DNA of 64,000 nucleotides from Streptomyces sp. SUK 48 (GTDB lineage: Bacteria; Actinomycetota; Actinomycetes; Streptomycetales; Streptomycetaceae), in NCBI RefSeq assembly GCF_009650765.1, contig NZ_CP045740.1, forward strand, positions 3,386,001 through 3,450,000. Reading direction: 5' to 3'. The position numbers were made by a program, and so were the translations under genes. Shown here in pieces: positions 46,505 to 55,330 of the stretch. Each line of letters opens with the position of its first letter. The first letter of the stretch is position 1. Under the pieces are notes generated by a model. It saw only the letters and a program-made list of their open reading frames with translations. It made no database searches and was not told the DNA's origin.

Positions 46505-47593
46505 GTGACGGCACAGGTGGCAGCGCATCGCAGGCCACGGCAGCACCCGTTCAAGGGCCGTACGGCCCGGACGGCGGCCATCCTCGCCATGGCGGGGGCG
46601 GCCACCGCGACGGGTTTTGACGGCACCGGACAGGCCGAGCCCCGGCTGACACCCACGCAGGTGAAGGCCGAGGTGGACACCCTGTACCAGGAGGCCGAGA
46701 CCGCCACGCAGAAGTACGACGGCGCCAAGGAGCAGGTGGACGCGGGCGAACGCCGGCTGAACGCGCTGCGCGACGAGGCCGCCCGCAAGACGCGGAAGCT
46801 CAACTCCGCCCGGGACGCACTCGGTACCATCGCCGCCGCGCAGTACCGCTCCGGTGACATCGCCCCCGCCTGGCAACTCGCCCTGTCCAGCGACCCGGAC
46901 CGCTACCTGGACGACGCCGCACTCGCCGAACGCGCCGGCGACCGCCAGACCGCCGCCGTGTCCCAGGTGCGCAGGCAGCTCCAGGAGATCGAGCGGTTGC
47001 GCGGCGCCGCCCGCGTCGAGCTGAGGTCCCTGACGTCCCACCAGGACGAGCTACGGCGGCAGAAGACCGCCGTCACCGGCAAACTGGCCGAGGCCCGGCG
47101 GCTGCTGGCCGAGCTGAGTCCGTCACAGCGCGACCAGGTGACCGCCGGCGGCGACACCGACGGCACCACCCCGGGACACGCCTCCCGGTCGGCCGACGGC
47201 GCCCGGCAGGTGCTGGCACAGGCCGGCGCCGTCGCCGCCCCCGACTCCCGCGCCGCGGCGGCCGTCGCCTACGCCTTCGCCAAACTCGGCAGCCCCTACG
47301 TGTGGGGCGCGACCGGCCCCCACTCCTTCGACTGCTCGGGCCTGGTCCAGGCCGCCTACCGCTCCGCCGGAGTGTCCCTCCCCCGCACCACCTACGCCCA
47401 GATCGACGCGGGCCACCGGGTCCCCCGCTCCGAACTGCGCCCCGGCGACCTGGTGTTCTTCTACTCGGGCATCAGTCACGTCGGCCTCTACATCGGCGAC
47501 GGCCGCATGATCCACGCCCCCAACCCCTCCGCCCCGGTCCGGGTGGCCCCGATCGACCAGATGCCGTTCGCGGGGGCGACGAGGGTGGTGTGA
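46505..47593 (+). CDS. NlpC/P60 peptidoglycan endopeptidase with coiled coil
   Basis: A 362-residue exported wall hydrolase. A short Arg-rich N terminus and hydrophobic stretch (TARTAAILAMAGAATATGF) form an export signal. Residues about 50-205 are a long coiled coil (VKAEVDTLYQEAETATQKYDGAKEQ). The C40 catalytic domain holds C277 in FDCSGLVQAAY, H325 in ISHVGLYIGDG and H337 in RMIHAPN. This is the RipA-like arrangement used to cut peptide stems during growth or division. GTG 46505 is preceded by GAAAGG. It stands alone, with a long leader region. Confidence 0.9.
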   Translation: MTAQVAAHRRPRQHPFKGRTARTAAILAMAGAATATGFDGTGQAEPRLTPTQVKAEVDTLYQEAETATQKYDGAKEQVDAGERRLNALRDEAARKTRKLNSARDALGTIAAAQYRSGDIAPAWQLALSSDPDRYLDDAALAERAGDRQTAAVSQVRRQLQEIERLRGAARVELRSLTSHQDELRRQKTAVTGKLAEARRLLAELSPSQRDQVTAGGDTDGTTPGHASRSADGARQVLAQAGAVAAPDSRAAAAVAYAFAKLGSPYVWGATGPHSFDCSGLVQAAYRSAGVSLPRTTYAQIDAGHRVPRSELRPGDLVFFYSGISHVGLYIGDGRMIHAPNPSAPVRVAPIDQMPFAGATRVV

Positions 47594-47648
47594 GGGGCCC
47601 GCATCCGGACCCGGACCCGGACCGCCGCGGGGATCCGCTCCGCCGGGG

Positions 47649-48395
47649 TCAGACCAGCCGCCGCGCCGTCGCCCACCGCGTCAGCTCATGCCGGTTGGAC
47701 AGCTGGAGCTTGCGCAGGACCGCCGAGACATGGGACTCGACCGTCTTCACCGAGATGAAGAGCTGCTTGGCGATCTCCTTGTAGGCGTAGCCCCGGGCGA
47801 TCAGGCGCAGCACCTCCCGCTCGCGCTGGGTGAGCCGGTCCAGGTCCTCGTCCACGGGCGGGGCGTCGGTGGAGGCGAAGGCGTCCAGGACGAACCCGGC
47901 CAGGCGCGGGGAGAAGACCGCGTCCCCTTCCTGGACCCGGAAGATCGAGTCCACCAGGTCGGTGCCGGTGATGGTCTTGGTGACATAGCCGCGGGCGCCG
48001 CCCCGGATCACCCCGATCACGTCCTCCGCCGCGTCCGACACGGACAGGGCGAGGAAGCGGACCGGCTGCTCGGCGTCCGCCGTCAGCGCCGCGCACCGGC
48101 GCAGCACCTCGACACCGCCGCCGCCCGGCAGGTGGACGTCGAGGAGGACCACCTCGGGCCGGGTCGCGGTGATGACGGTGACCGCCTGGTCGACGTCCGC
48201 GGCCTCGCCCACCACCTCGACACCGGTCGTGGCGGTCTGACCGATCTCCGCCTGTACGCCGGTGCGGAACATCCGGTGGTCGTCCACCAGCACCACCCGT
48301 ACGTGCCGCCCGCCCGCCCCGCCGCCGGCGAGCCCGCCGGTCGCGGCCGCCTCCGCGGTCTCCGCCACGCCGTTCGCCTCGGTCGCGTCGCTCAT
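47649..48395 (-). CDS. LuxR/NarL-family response regulator of the PspC system
   Basis: A 248-residue response regulator. After an Ala/Gly-rich N-terminal extension, the receiver domain begins VRVVLVDDHRMFRTGVQAEI, with the phospho-acceptor Asp in VVLLDVHLPGGGG and the switch lysine in GYVTKTI. The C-terminal LuxR helix-turn-helix is LTQREREVLRLIARGYAYKEIAKQLFISVKTVESHVSAVLRKL. ATG 48395 overlaps the stop of the histidine kinase gene, so the two are translated together. It probably binds the repeats between the kinase gene and the divergent PspC gene. Confidence 0.92.
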   Translation of the reverse strand: MSDATEANGVAETAEAAATGGLAGGGAGGRHVRVVLVDDHRMFRTGVQAEIGQTATTGVEVVGEAADVDQAVTVITATRPEVVLLDVHLPGGGGVEVLRRCAALTADAEQPVRFLALSVSDAAEDVIGVIRGGARGYVTKTITGTDLVDSIFRVQEGDAVFSPRLAGFVLDAFASTDAPPVDEDLDRLTQREREVLRLIARGYAYKEIAKQLFISVKTVESHVSAVLRKLQLSNRHELTRWATARRLV

Positions 48396-49696
48396 GCCGT
48401 CTTCTCCGCCCTCTCCATCTCCAGCTCGACCTCCGTGCCGCCCCCCGGCACCGCCCGTAGCCGGGCCGTGCCGCCGTGGCGCTCCATGCGTCCGATGATC
48501 GATTCCCTGACGCCCATGCGGTCGGCGGGTATCGCGTCGACATCGAAGCCCGGGCCGCGGTCGCGCACGGACACGAACACCGTGCTGCCCTCGACCTCGG
48601 CGTAGACCTGCACGGCGCCGCCGTCGCCACCGTACTTTGCCGCGTTCACCATCGCCTCGCGCGCGGCCTGCATCTGCGCACCGATCCGTTCGTCCAACGG
48701 GCAGTCGCCGACGACGACCACCTCTATGGGCACCCCGTGCTTGTCCTCGACCTCGGCCGCGTTGCGCCGCACCGCCTCGGCGACCGTGTCCGGCTCGTCG
48801 GCCTCGTCCTTGCCGGTGCCCTCCGGCTTGTAGAGCCAGGTGCGCAGGTCACGCTCCTGGGCGCGGGCGAGGCGGCGGACCTCCCCCGCGTTGTCCGCGT
48901 TGCGCTGGATCAGGGTGAGGGTGTGCAGCACGGAGTCGTGGACGTGCGCGGCGACCTCGGCACGCTCCTGGGCGCGGATGCGCATCAGCCGCTCCTCGGA
49001 GAGGTCCTGGGTCATCCGGACCAGGTACGGACCGGCGAGCAGGGTGATCCCCACGAGGACGGCGAGCGCGGCCTGGAGGACGGCGCCGAGGTGGGCGGCC
49101 GAACCCTGGAGGACGAAGATCGCCGAGACGCCGGCCGTGACCAGCAGGACACCGGCGGCCGCGCGCACCAGGGTGAGGGTGCGGCGGTGCCGGCCGACCT
49201 CGGCCCAGCGGGCCCGCCGGGCGTTGTCCGCCTGGCGCCAGACGAGGGCGACACCGGCCGCGACGAGCACGGCGGGCACCAGATACGCCTTGGCGGCGCC
49301 GGTCAGATTGACGCTGCCCACGAAGACCATGGACACGATGACCATGAGGAGCAGCGCGACCATCTGACCGCGGTCCGGCTTGCGGGCCACGAGTCTTCTG
49401 CGGCCGCCGGGCGTGGTCTCGGCGGTGACCGGCGACGTCTTCTGTCCGCCGACGCCACCGACACCGAGCGGGACGAAGAACCAGAACGCCGCGTACAGCA
49501 GCGCGCCCAGGCCGTTGGCCATGAACAGGCCGGCGAACGCGAGCCGGACCCAGACGACGGGCAGCCCGAGATGCCCGGCGAGGCCCCGCGCCACTCCGCC
49601 GAGCCAGCGTCCGTCGCCGCTGCGGTAGAGCTTGCGCGGTGGCCGCGGGTCGTCGAGGGGCAGGCTTGCGGCTTCCGGCATGGCATCGATGGTCAC
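48392..49696 (-). CDS. PspC-domain sensor histidine kinase
   Basis: A 434-residue membrane sensor kinase. Residues about 20-80 are a PspC domain (RKLYRSGDGRWLGGVARGLAGHLGLPVVWVRLAF), followed by about five more helices. The dimerisation domain has the phospho-histidine in VAAHVHDSVLHTLTLIQ, as in NarL-type kinases, and the ATPase domain shows AAREAMVNAAKYGG (N box), RDRGPGFD (G1) and the last glycine box. GTG 49696 is used; ATG 49681 five codons later is equally possible, since neither has a clear ribosome site. It pairs with the overlapping response regulator and lies divergent from a second PspC gene. Confidence 0.9.
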   Translation of the reverse strand: MTIDAMPEAASLPLDDPRPPRKLYRSGDGRWLGGVARGLAGHLGLPVVWVRLAFAGLFMANGLGALLYAAFWFFVPLGVGGVGGQKTSPVTAETTPGGRRRLVARKPDRGQMVALLLMVIVSMVFVGSVNLTGAAKAYLVPAVLVAAGVALVWRQADNARRARWAEVGRHRRTLTLVRAAAGVLLVTAGVSAIFVLQGSAAHLGAVLQAALAVLVGITLLAGPYLVRMTQDLSEERLMRIRAQERAEVAAHVHDSVLHTLTLIQRNADNAGEVRRLARAQERDLRTWLYKPEGTGKDEADEPDTVAEAVRRNAAEVEDKHGVPIEVVVVGDCPLDERIGAQMQAAREAMVNAAKYGGDGGAVQVYAEVEGSTVFVSVRDRGPGFDVDAIPADRMGVRESIIGRMERHGGTARLRAVPGGGTEVELEMERAEKTA

Positions 49697-49830
49697 ACGG
49701 GCGGCCGGGGCGGGGCATCAGGGTCGGTCCCCGAGACGTCCCTGATCTTCCCCGGGACGGGCTCGGGGGGCCTCGCTCCCGCGCCGGTTCCGGCCGGTCC
49801 GCACCACTCGAACGCTTCCCCCGGCCCACG

Positions 49831-49860
49831 TCAGGGCCGATCTCAGGGTTCGCCCAGGGT
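49831..49860. promoter_or_regulatory. three CAGGG direct repeats between the PspC genes
   Basis: CAGGG occurs at 49832, 49844 and 49855, within TCAGGGCCGA, TCAGGGTTCG and CCAGGGTTGT, with 12- and 11-base spacing, one helical turn. The array is in the 208-bp divergent region, 45-75 bases before the PspC protein ATG. It is a candidate site for the LuxR-type regulator encoded here. Confidence 0.45.
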
Positions 49861-49904
49861 TGTCCCGACTGCCGCCGCACGGCCCCGGCCGTCACCATGG
49901 ACTC

Positions 49905-51539
49905 ATGACGGATCACGAGCACGCCGCGACGGGTCCGGGACCCGGCGGCCCGCGCCCGGCCCCGGGCACCGGGCCGACGGATGCCGCGCCCGCCGCGACG
50001 GGAGGGACGGGCGCGGCCGCCGACGGCTCCGCCCCTCGCGCGGAAGACACAGAGAAGACGGGCGACGCGGAGACGGCCGACAACACAGGCGCGGGCTCCC
50101 GCCCCCACACCGCCGCACCGGAGCAGGAGAAGGGGCTGCGACAGGAAGAGGAGCAGGAACAGCGGCAGGAGCCCGGGCCTGAACAGGGAGAGGGCCAGAC
50201 ACGGCAGGAGGGACAGCGGCACGGGCCCACGCGGCAGCCGGGTCCCGCCGAGGACGCGCCCGACCGGTTCCGGCGCGGGCGCCGGTACAAGATGATCGCG
50301 GGCGTGTGCGCGGGGCTCGGCCGGCAGGCCGACATGGACCCGGTGATATTCCGGATCACCCTGGCCGTCCTGTCCGCGACCGGCGGCATCGGTCTCATCT
50401 TCTACGGCTTCGTGTGGCTGCTGGTGCCGTACGAGGACGAGGAGGAGAACGAGCTGCGCAAGCTGCTGACCGGCCGGGTCGACGGCCAGGCGCTGGCCGC
50501 CGTGCTGTTCGCCCTGGTCGGCTGCGGGACCTTCCTGACCATGCTGCGGAACGGCGGGGCGCTGGCCTTCTCCGCGGTGCTCTCGCTGATGCTCGCGGGC
50601 GCCGGGTACTGGTCGCGGCGCCGCGACGCCCCGGACCCCGACCCGCTGGCCGCGCAGGCCGCCGCCGACGCACCGCCGGAGGCACAGGCGCCGCCGGTCG
50701 CCCTCAGCTACCCCTCGTGGTGGCGGGACCCGATCGTCAAGGACGGCACCCATGTCGGCGGCACCGGCTATCTGTGGGGGCCGGGCGACGCGCGGATCAG
50801 GGACGGAGACCTGCTCTCGGTCGTCGACGTCCGCCTCGCCACCCCCTGGACCCACCCCGGCGCCGCGAAGCAGCCGCCGAGCCCCGCGCCCCCGACGCCG
50901 CGCGGGCCGCGCTGGATAGGCGGCCCGGTGTTCCTGCTGGCGCTGCTGGCGGGCGGCCTGGGCTCCGGGCTGACGTGGCACACCCACCCGCTGGGCGCCA
51001 GCCTGCAGACCGGACTGGCCTGTGCGCTGGCCGTCTTCGGCCTGGGCCTCGCGGTCAGCTCGTTCCTCGGCCGCACCGGCGCCGGGACGGTGTTCCTGGC
51101 GATCGTCACGGCGGCTCTGCTCGGCGGGGCGGCGGCGATGCCCCGGGACATCACCACGCACTGGCGGGAGACGTCCTGGATACCCGGCGCCACGGCGCAG
51201 GTCCGGCCGGCGTACGAACTGGGCACGGGCCGGGGCACCCTCGACCTGACCCGGATACGTCCGGCCAAGGGGCAGACCGTCAGCACCGACGCGCACGTCG
51301 GGGCGGGCCGGCTGAAGGTGATCGTGCCGGCCGACGCGACCGTGCGGATGAACATCGATGTGGGCGTGGGCGACATCAAGTTGCCGGGAGAGAAGAACGG
51401 AAAGGACGTGGACGTGCTGCCGCAACGGCACCGGGATGTGACCCTGCCGCCGGCCGAGGGCGGCAAGGACAGCGGCACCCTGGACCTCACCCTCGGGGTC
51501 GGGGCCGGAGAGGTGGAGGTGGACCGTGCTGCGCCATGA
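49905..51539 (+). CDS. PspC-domain membrane protein with LiaF-like C terminus
   Basis: A 544-residue membrane protein. Residues 1-120 are disordered (Gly, Pro, Glu, Gln). A PspC domain follows (RRYKMIAGVCAGLGRQADMDPVIFRITLAVLSATGGIGLIFYGFVWLLVPY), then several helices and, after the last one, an outside beta-rich domain (GTLDLTRIRPAKGQTVSTDAHVGAGRLKVIVP, MNIDVGVGDIKLPGE) like the C-terminal part of LiaF. With the divergent PspC kinase and regulator this makes a LiaFSR-like envelope-stress set, where the LiaF protein restrains the kinase. ATG 49905 is used; ribosome site is weak. The next small gene overlaps its end. Confidence 0.85.
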   Translation: MTDHEHAATGPGPGGPRPAPGTGPTDAAPAATGGTGAAADGSAPRAEDTEKTGDAETADNTGAGSRPHTAAPEQEKGLRQEEEQEQRQEPGPEQGEGQTRQEGQRHGPTRQPGPAEDAPDRFRRGRRYKMIAGVCAGLGRQADMDPVIFRITLAVLSATGGIGLIFYGFVWLLVPYEDEEENELRKLLTGRVDGQALAAVLFALVGCGTFLTMLRNGGALAFSAVLSLMLAGAGYWSRRRDAPDPDPLAAQAAADAPPEAQAPPVALSYPSWWRDPIVKDGTHVGGTGYLWGPGDARIRDGDLLSVVDVRLATPWTHPGAAKQPPSPAPPTPRGPRWIGGPVFLLALLAGGLGSGLTWHTHPLGASLQTGLACALAVFGLGLAVSSFLGRTGAGTVFLAIVTAALLGGAAAMPRDITTHWRETSWIPGATAQVRPAYELGTGRGTLDLTRIRPAKGQTVSTDAHVGAGRLKVIVPADATVRMNIDVGVGDIKLPGEKNGKDVDVLPQRHRDVTLPPAEGGKDSGTLDLTLGVGAGEVEVDRAAP

Positions 51540-51735
51540 GTTCCGGCCGGGGAAGCTGGTCGCCGGGTTGTTCCTGATCGCCACCGGGGTGGTGTACGCC
51601 GGGGACGCGGGCGGCCTGTGGAAGACCCCGTGGTTCGCGATCGTCCCACTGGTGGTGGGCGGCCTGTGCCTGGCCGGGGCCACGGCGACGCTCAACCGGG
51701 TGATACGGGGGCGGGGCGGGACCGAGCGGGGCTAG
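51526..51735 (+). CDS. small two-helix membrane protein
   Basis: A 69-residue protein with two hydrophobic helices (KLVAGLFLIATGVVYAG and WFAIVPLVVGGLCLAGATATL) and a basic tail. GTG 51526 lies 14 bases inside the end of the PspC gene and is preceded by GGAGGTGGACC, an excellent ribosome site, so it is co-translated with it. The arrangement suggests a small partner of the PspC/LiaF-like protein. No named family is recognised. Confidence 0.8.
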   Translation: MLRHEFRPGKLVAGLFLIATGVVYAGDAGGLWKTPWFAIVPLVVGGLCLAGATATLNRVIRGRGGTERG

Positions 51736-52263
51736 GGCCTCTCGTTTGGATCTTGCCGGCTCGACGGTCTCCGGAGTCACCGACGGGCCGAGGCCACGCG
51801 ACGGCGCGCCGCTGCGGTGCCCGACGGTTCCGGCGACCGCGACGGTTTCGGGGACCGCCGGCGACCGCGACGGTTCTACGACTCCGGCGGCTCCGACGGC
51901 TTCCGGCACGGCGACGGGGCGACGGCGGCACGACACGGCGGCGCCCAGCCGGTCGGCCCGAGGTCCCGGGTCCCCGGGTCCCGGGTGCCCGAGAGAGCCC
52001 CCAGAGAGGCCGGGAAGTGTCCCGCGGGCAGCCGGCCCGCGAGCCAACCCCGCGCCTCGGATCTGCACCTCGGGTCGGCACCTCGGGTCTGCACCCCCGC
52101 ATCTGGAGCCCCGGATCTGGAGCCCCGGCTCCGCAATCGACCCCACGGCCCCGGTCCCGGCCCCACCTGCCCACCCCCCGACCTGCCTAGCCCCCCTCGA
52201 CCGCCCTAGCCCCTCCTCGACCGACCGCGCCCTCCTCGACCGACCGCGCCCTCCTCGACCGAC
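51736..52263. repeat. 528-bp low-complexity non-coding stretch with tandem repeats
   Basis: Long frames exist here but none has the codon pattern of this genome, and all are made of repeats. There are GACGGTT/GCGACCGCGACGG repeats at about 51821-51895, CACCTCGGGTC and ATCTGGAGCCCCGG repeats at 52065-52125, and a 19-base CTCCTCGACCGACCGCGCC unit in 2.7 copies at 52213-52263. It lies between convergent genes and probably carries no gene. Confidence 0.55.
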
Positions 52264-52791
52264 CTACAGATATCCGAGCGACCGCTGCCGGCCCCGGGCG
52301 CGCCATGCGGCGTCCAGGGAGAGGTACGGCGCACCGGCGAGGATCAGGGGCAGCCAGGCCATCAGGTAGGCGAGGTCGTTGCCGTAGTAGTACGGGGTCG
52401 TGGCCCAGCTCATGGTCAGCCACAGGCTGAGGGAGATCAGCGCGCCGCCCAGTGCGGCGAGGCGGCCGAGCAGTCCGAGGAGGGTGGCGATGCCGACGGC
52501 CAGTTCGCCGAGGGCGATGGCGTAGCCGAAGCCGACCGGACTCTTCAGAGCGAGGTCGACCAGGGCGGGGAGGGCGGCGGTGCCGCGGGCCGCGTGCATG
52601 GTGTCGCCGATCGAACCGGCGCCGGCGGCCCTCATGAAGGTGCTGTCGGTGAGCTTGTCCAGGCCCGCGTAGAGGAAGGTGGCGCCGAGGAAGACGCGCA
52701 GGGGCAGCAGGGCGTAGTGGGCGGCGGTGTCCCGCCAGCCGTTGCGGCTGTTCAGCCGGGTGGTGCGCGTGTCCATTCGAATACCGGTCAT
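52264..52791 (-). CDS. DoxX-family membrane protein
   Basis: A 175-residue membrane protein with four helices. The DoxX pattern is clear: LLPLRVFLGATFLYAGLDKLTD at the first helix, then GYAIALGELAVGIATLLGLLGRLAALGGALISLSLWLTMSWATTPYYYGNDLAYLMAWLPLILAG. Members are thought to act in membrane thiol or oxidative-stress chemistry. ATG 52791 (GGCAGG upstream) is used; ATG 52776 is an alternative. The gene ends immediately before the low-complexity stretch. Confidence 0.88.
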   Translation of the reverse strand: MTGIRMDTRTTRLNSRNGWRDTAAHYALLPLRVFLGATFLYAGLDKLTDSTFMRAAGAGSIGDTMHAARGTAALPALVDLALKSPVGFGYAIALGELAVGIATLLGLLGRLAALGGALISLSLWLTMSWATTPYYYGNDLAYLMAWLPLILAGAPYLSLDAAWRARGRQRSLGYL

Positions 52792-52941
52792 GCTGCCTGC
52801 CGCCTCTCGCCCGCTGTCCCTGCCGTACCCGCCCGTTCTCCCGACCATATGTATGACAAGGAGGGGACGCTCAATCATCGCCCAGGGGTTTTTCCGGATT
52901 TCAGGCGTTCGTATGAGAGGAGGATCGCGAGTGGCGGACGC

Positions 52942-54222
52942 TCACTCGGTGATCTGGACCGTGTAGCGGTTGGTCGGCACTCCGGCCGCGGTCACCACCT
53001 GGACCTCCACCGAGCCCGGCTCGACGTCGGCCGGGACGGGGACGGTCAGGACGGTGTCCGAGGGGTTGCGGAAGCCGCCGGTGACCGGGACCAGCGGGAC
53101 GTGGACGTCGACGGCGCCGATGCGGACGACCATGCGGGAGAGCCGTTCGGCGGTCTGGGCGCCGGGCGGGACGAAGCCGGTGCCGCGGATCTCGATGTCG
53201 TCGCCGGTGCGGATCGGGCCGTCCAGGTCGCCGGGTTCACGGGCGCGGACCACGGAGAGGACGACCGCGCGGCCGCCCTCCGCGTACTTGCCCGCCAGAT
53301 AGGTGGCGGCCGAGATCAGGACGACGACCGCGAGACCCCAGGGCAGGTCGGGCAGCTGGTCGGGGCGGCGGGCGAGGCGGACGGCGGCGAAGACCAGGGC
53401 GACGGCGCTGATGGCCACGTACTGGATGTCGGTGAAGGCGCCCCGGCCGGAGTCGTCGGTGAGCAGGTCGGCGGCGCGCGGGCGGTGGGCCGGGACCTTC
53501 TGGAGCCGCTGGGCGAGGATGCGCAGCCCCACCACCCGGCGGACCAGGACGGCGATGCCGCAGACCACGGCGAGGACGGTCACCACGCCGGCGCCCCGGG
53601 CGAGGTCGAGGCCCGCGATGAGCGCGTCGCGTTCGGCGTGGTCGGAGGCGGCGGCCAGGCGGGCGGCGAGCAGCAGGACGGCGTAGCCGATGAACAGGAC
53701 CCAGCAGACGGCGACGGAACGGGAGGTGGACATGCGATGGTCCTCGCCGATCACCGGGGCGAGAGCGCCGCCGCGCGCCCGGTGGAACCAGCAGGCGGCG
53801 GACAGCGCCCCGGCCACGACGAGGGCGGCGAGCAGGGCGGCGGTGCGGGCGGTGGTCCAGCCGGCGCCGATCGCGGTCAGCGCCTCGCCGAGCAGCAGGG
53901 CGACGACCGCGCCCCACACCGTGCACAGGGTGCGCAGCCACAGGCGGGTGAGCCACATCTCGCCCTCGGCGCGGCCGCGTTCGGCGACGGCCTCCGCGCG
54001 CTGGGTCAGTTCCTCGGAGACCCACTGGCGGGAGGCCGAGGGAGAGTAGGCCACGGCGGCGGGCAGGCCCTGGCCGGCGGCGAACTCGTCGCGGCGGCGC
54101 AGGAACGCGGCGACGGCCCGCCGGTGTCCCTCGCGGGCGCCGTGCGGACAGTCCCCGCAGCCGCAGCCGCCCTGGTGGACGCCCTCGGCGTCCGCGTCCT
54201 CTCTCGCCTCCTGCACCGCCAC
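52942..54222 (-). CDS. polytopic membrane protein with C-terminal IPT/TIG-like domain
   Basis: A 426-residue reading. The first 100 residues are cytoplasmic, with a Cys cluster (GGCGCGDCPHG), then eight or so helices in pairs (LCTVWGAVVALLLGEALTAIG, TAALLAALVVAGALSAACWF, SVAVCWVLFIGYAVLLLAARLA and others). The last 120 residues are beta-rich (GDDIEIRGTGFVPPGAQTAERLSRM...PVTGGFRNPSDTVLTVPVPADVEPGSVEVQVVTAAG), like an IPT/TIG fold. GTG 54222 is the best start by coding pattern; a start at 54417 would add Arg-rich sequence of poor quality. I do not recognise a named family. It stands alone, upstream of the IS element insertion. Confidence 0.72.
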   Translation of the reverse strand: MAVQEAREDADAEGVHQGGCGCGDCPHGAREGHRRAVAAFLRRRDEFAAGQGLPAAVAYSPSASRQWVSEELTQRAEAVAERGRAEGEMWLTRLWLRTLCTVWGAVVALLLGEALTAIGAGWTTARTAALLAALVVAGALSAACWFHRARGGALAPVIGEDHRMSTSRSVAVCWVLFIGYAVLLLAARLAAASDHAERDALIAGLDLARGAGVVTVLAVVCGIAVLVRRVVGLRILAQRLQKVPAHRPRAADLLTDDSGRGAFTDIQYVAISAVALVFAAVRLARRPDQLPDLPWGLAVVVLISAATYLAGKYAEGGRAVVLSVVRAREPGDLDGPIRTGDDIEIRGTGFVPPGAQTAERLSRMVVRIGAVDVHVPLVPVTGGFRNPSDTVLTVPVPADVEPGSVEVQVVTAAGVPTNRYTVQITE

Positions 54223-54456
54223 GTCCGACGCCCGCCTTCCCCGCGACCTCGCGGCACGGCCGCCGGCCCCTCGGTGAGCCGTCCCGCTGCCGTGCAACTC
54301 CCGTACGTCAACTGCGAATTGTGCCCTACCTGGACCGGCCTGAGGCCGCCGACATGATCCTGAAGAGTGAATCGCCGGGCTGCGTATTGACGCGACCACC
54401 CAGACCACCCAGCCCAACTAGCCCCCCCCGGTCGCCCTAGGTTCTGTCGTCAAATG

Positions 54457-54966
54457 TCACGCCCACATCAGGAGTGATGCGAGGGTGACGGCCGCTTGAT
54501 AGGACTGGGCGGTCTTGTCGTAGCGGGTGGCGATGCCTCGCCACTGCTTGAGGCGGTTGAAGCACCGCTCCACGACGTTGCGGTGCTTGTAGACCTCGCG
54601 GTCGAAGGCCGGCGGGCGGCCTCCGCGGCTGCCGCGCCGGGCCCGGTTGCCGACCTGGTCGGCCCGCTCGGGGATCGTGTGCGGGATGCCGTGGCGGCGG
54701 AGCCAGCTGCGGATGGCTCTTGAGCTGTAGCCCTTGTCGCCCAGGACATGATCAGGCCGGACGCGGGGTCGCCCCGGTCCCGGGCGGGGCACCCGGATCG
54801 CTTCCATCACGGTGATGAACCGGGTGCAGTCGTTGGTGTTGCCGCCCGTGAGGACGAAGGCGAGCGGGCGGCCTCTGCCGTCGCAGGCCAGGTGGATCTT
54901 GCTGGTCAGGCCGCCTCTGGACCGGCCGAGGGCTGGGTCGCGGAGCCCCCTTTTCGGGCTCCGGCC
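54457..54966 (-). CDS. IS5-family transposase, second frame (orfB)
   Basis: C-terminal part of the DDE transposase, read by a -1 frameshift from orfA. It begins within ALGRSRGGLTSKIHLACDGRGRPLAFVLTGGN and contains DHVLGDKGYSSRAIRSWLRRHGI (second catalytic Asp) and VVERCFNRLKQWRGIATRYDK (catalytic Glu, Y-x2-R-x3-E-x6-K region). The entry point is around the slippery run AAAAGGGGG at 54949-54957. The left border is approximate, since this frame has no start codon of its own in the right place. Confidence 0.8.
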   Translation of the reverse strand, partial: GRSPKRGLRDPALGRSRGGLTSKIHLACDGRGRPLAFVLTGGNTNDCTRFITVMEAIRVPRPGPGRPRVRPDHVLGDKGYSSRAIRSWLRRHGIPHTIPERADQVGNRARRGSRGGRPPAFDREVYKHRNVVERCFNRLKQWRGIATRYDKTAQSYQAAVTLASLLMWA

Positions 54967-55292
54967 GCATGCTGGTGAGCGCGGACGATGGTGGAATCGA
55001 CCGACACCAGCCACTCGATGTCTCCCGCCGCGTCCGCCTTCGCCTGTGCGGCCTGCAGCATCCGGTCGAACGTCCCGTCCGCCGCCCACCTGCGAAACCG
55101 TGTGTGCAGCGTGGCCCACGGACCATAGCGCTCGGGCACATCCCGCCAGGCCGTTCCGGTCCGGAACTTCCACACGATCCCGTTCAGGACCCTGCGGTCG
55201 TCCAGCCGCTTCCGCCCCCGCAACGACTCGGGCAACAACGGCCGGACGAACTCCCACTCGGCATCAGACAGTTCATGACGACGTATCACCAC
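54906..55292 (-). CDS. IS5-family transposase, first frame (orfA)
   Basis: N-terminal 128 residues of the transposase, starting at GTG 55292. It shows the IS5 start RRHELSDAEWEFVRPLLPE, LNGIVWKFRTGTAWRDVPERYGPW, and the first catalytic Asp in WLVSVDSTIVRAHQHAAGARKGG. Translation then continues in orfB after a -1 slip at the AAAAGGGGG run; without the slip it stops at 54906. The DDE order D..D..E is complete across the two frames, so the element could be active. Confidence 0.82.
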   Translation of the reverse strand: MVIRRHELSDAEWEFVRPLLPESLRGRKRLDDRRVLNGIVWKFRTGTAWRDVPERYGPWATLHTRFRRWAADGTFDRMLQAAQAKADAAGDIEWLVSVDSTIVRAHQHAAGARKGGSATQPSAGPEAA

Positions 55293-55330
55293 ACCATGAT
55301 CCCTCAGCAGTGATCATTTGAAGACACTGC

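Larger units (their letters stand above)
54441..55330 (-). mobile_element. IS5-family insertion sequence (IS427-like), 890 bp
   Basis: The element is bounded by CTAG on both sides (54437-54440 and 55331-55334), a likely target duplication. Its ends are inverted repeats: the left end GTTCTGTCGTCAAATG and the right end, read inward, GCAGTGTCTTCAAATG-like, agreeing at most positions. It carries a two-frame transposase on the minus strand. Size, ends and coding layout fit the IS427 subgroup of IS5. It is inserted in a non-coding, C-rich stretch between a membrane-protein gene and an aldolase gene and disrupts nothing visible. Confidence 0.85.

Noticed and set aside
51746..52369. Several 130-200-codon frames after the PspC genes
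   Set aside because: All are built from tandem repeats in a low-complexity stretch and no two frames differ in codon bias; no ribosome site supports any of them.
54457..55292. Transposase split regarded as a pseudogene
   Set aside because: The split lies at an A/G slippery run and both halves are intact with complete DDE residues, which fits the programmed frameshift of IS427-like elements.
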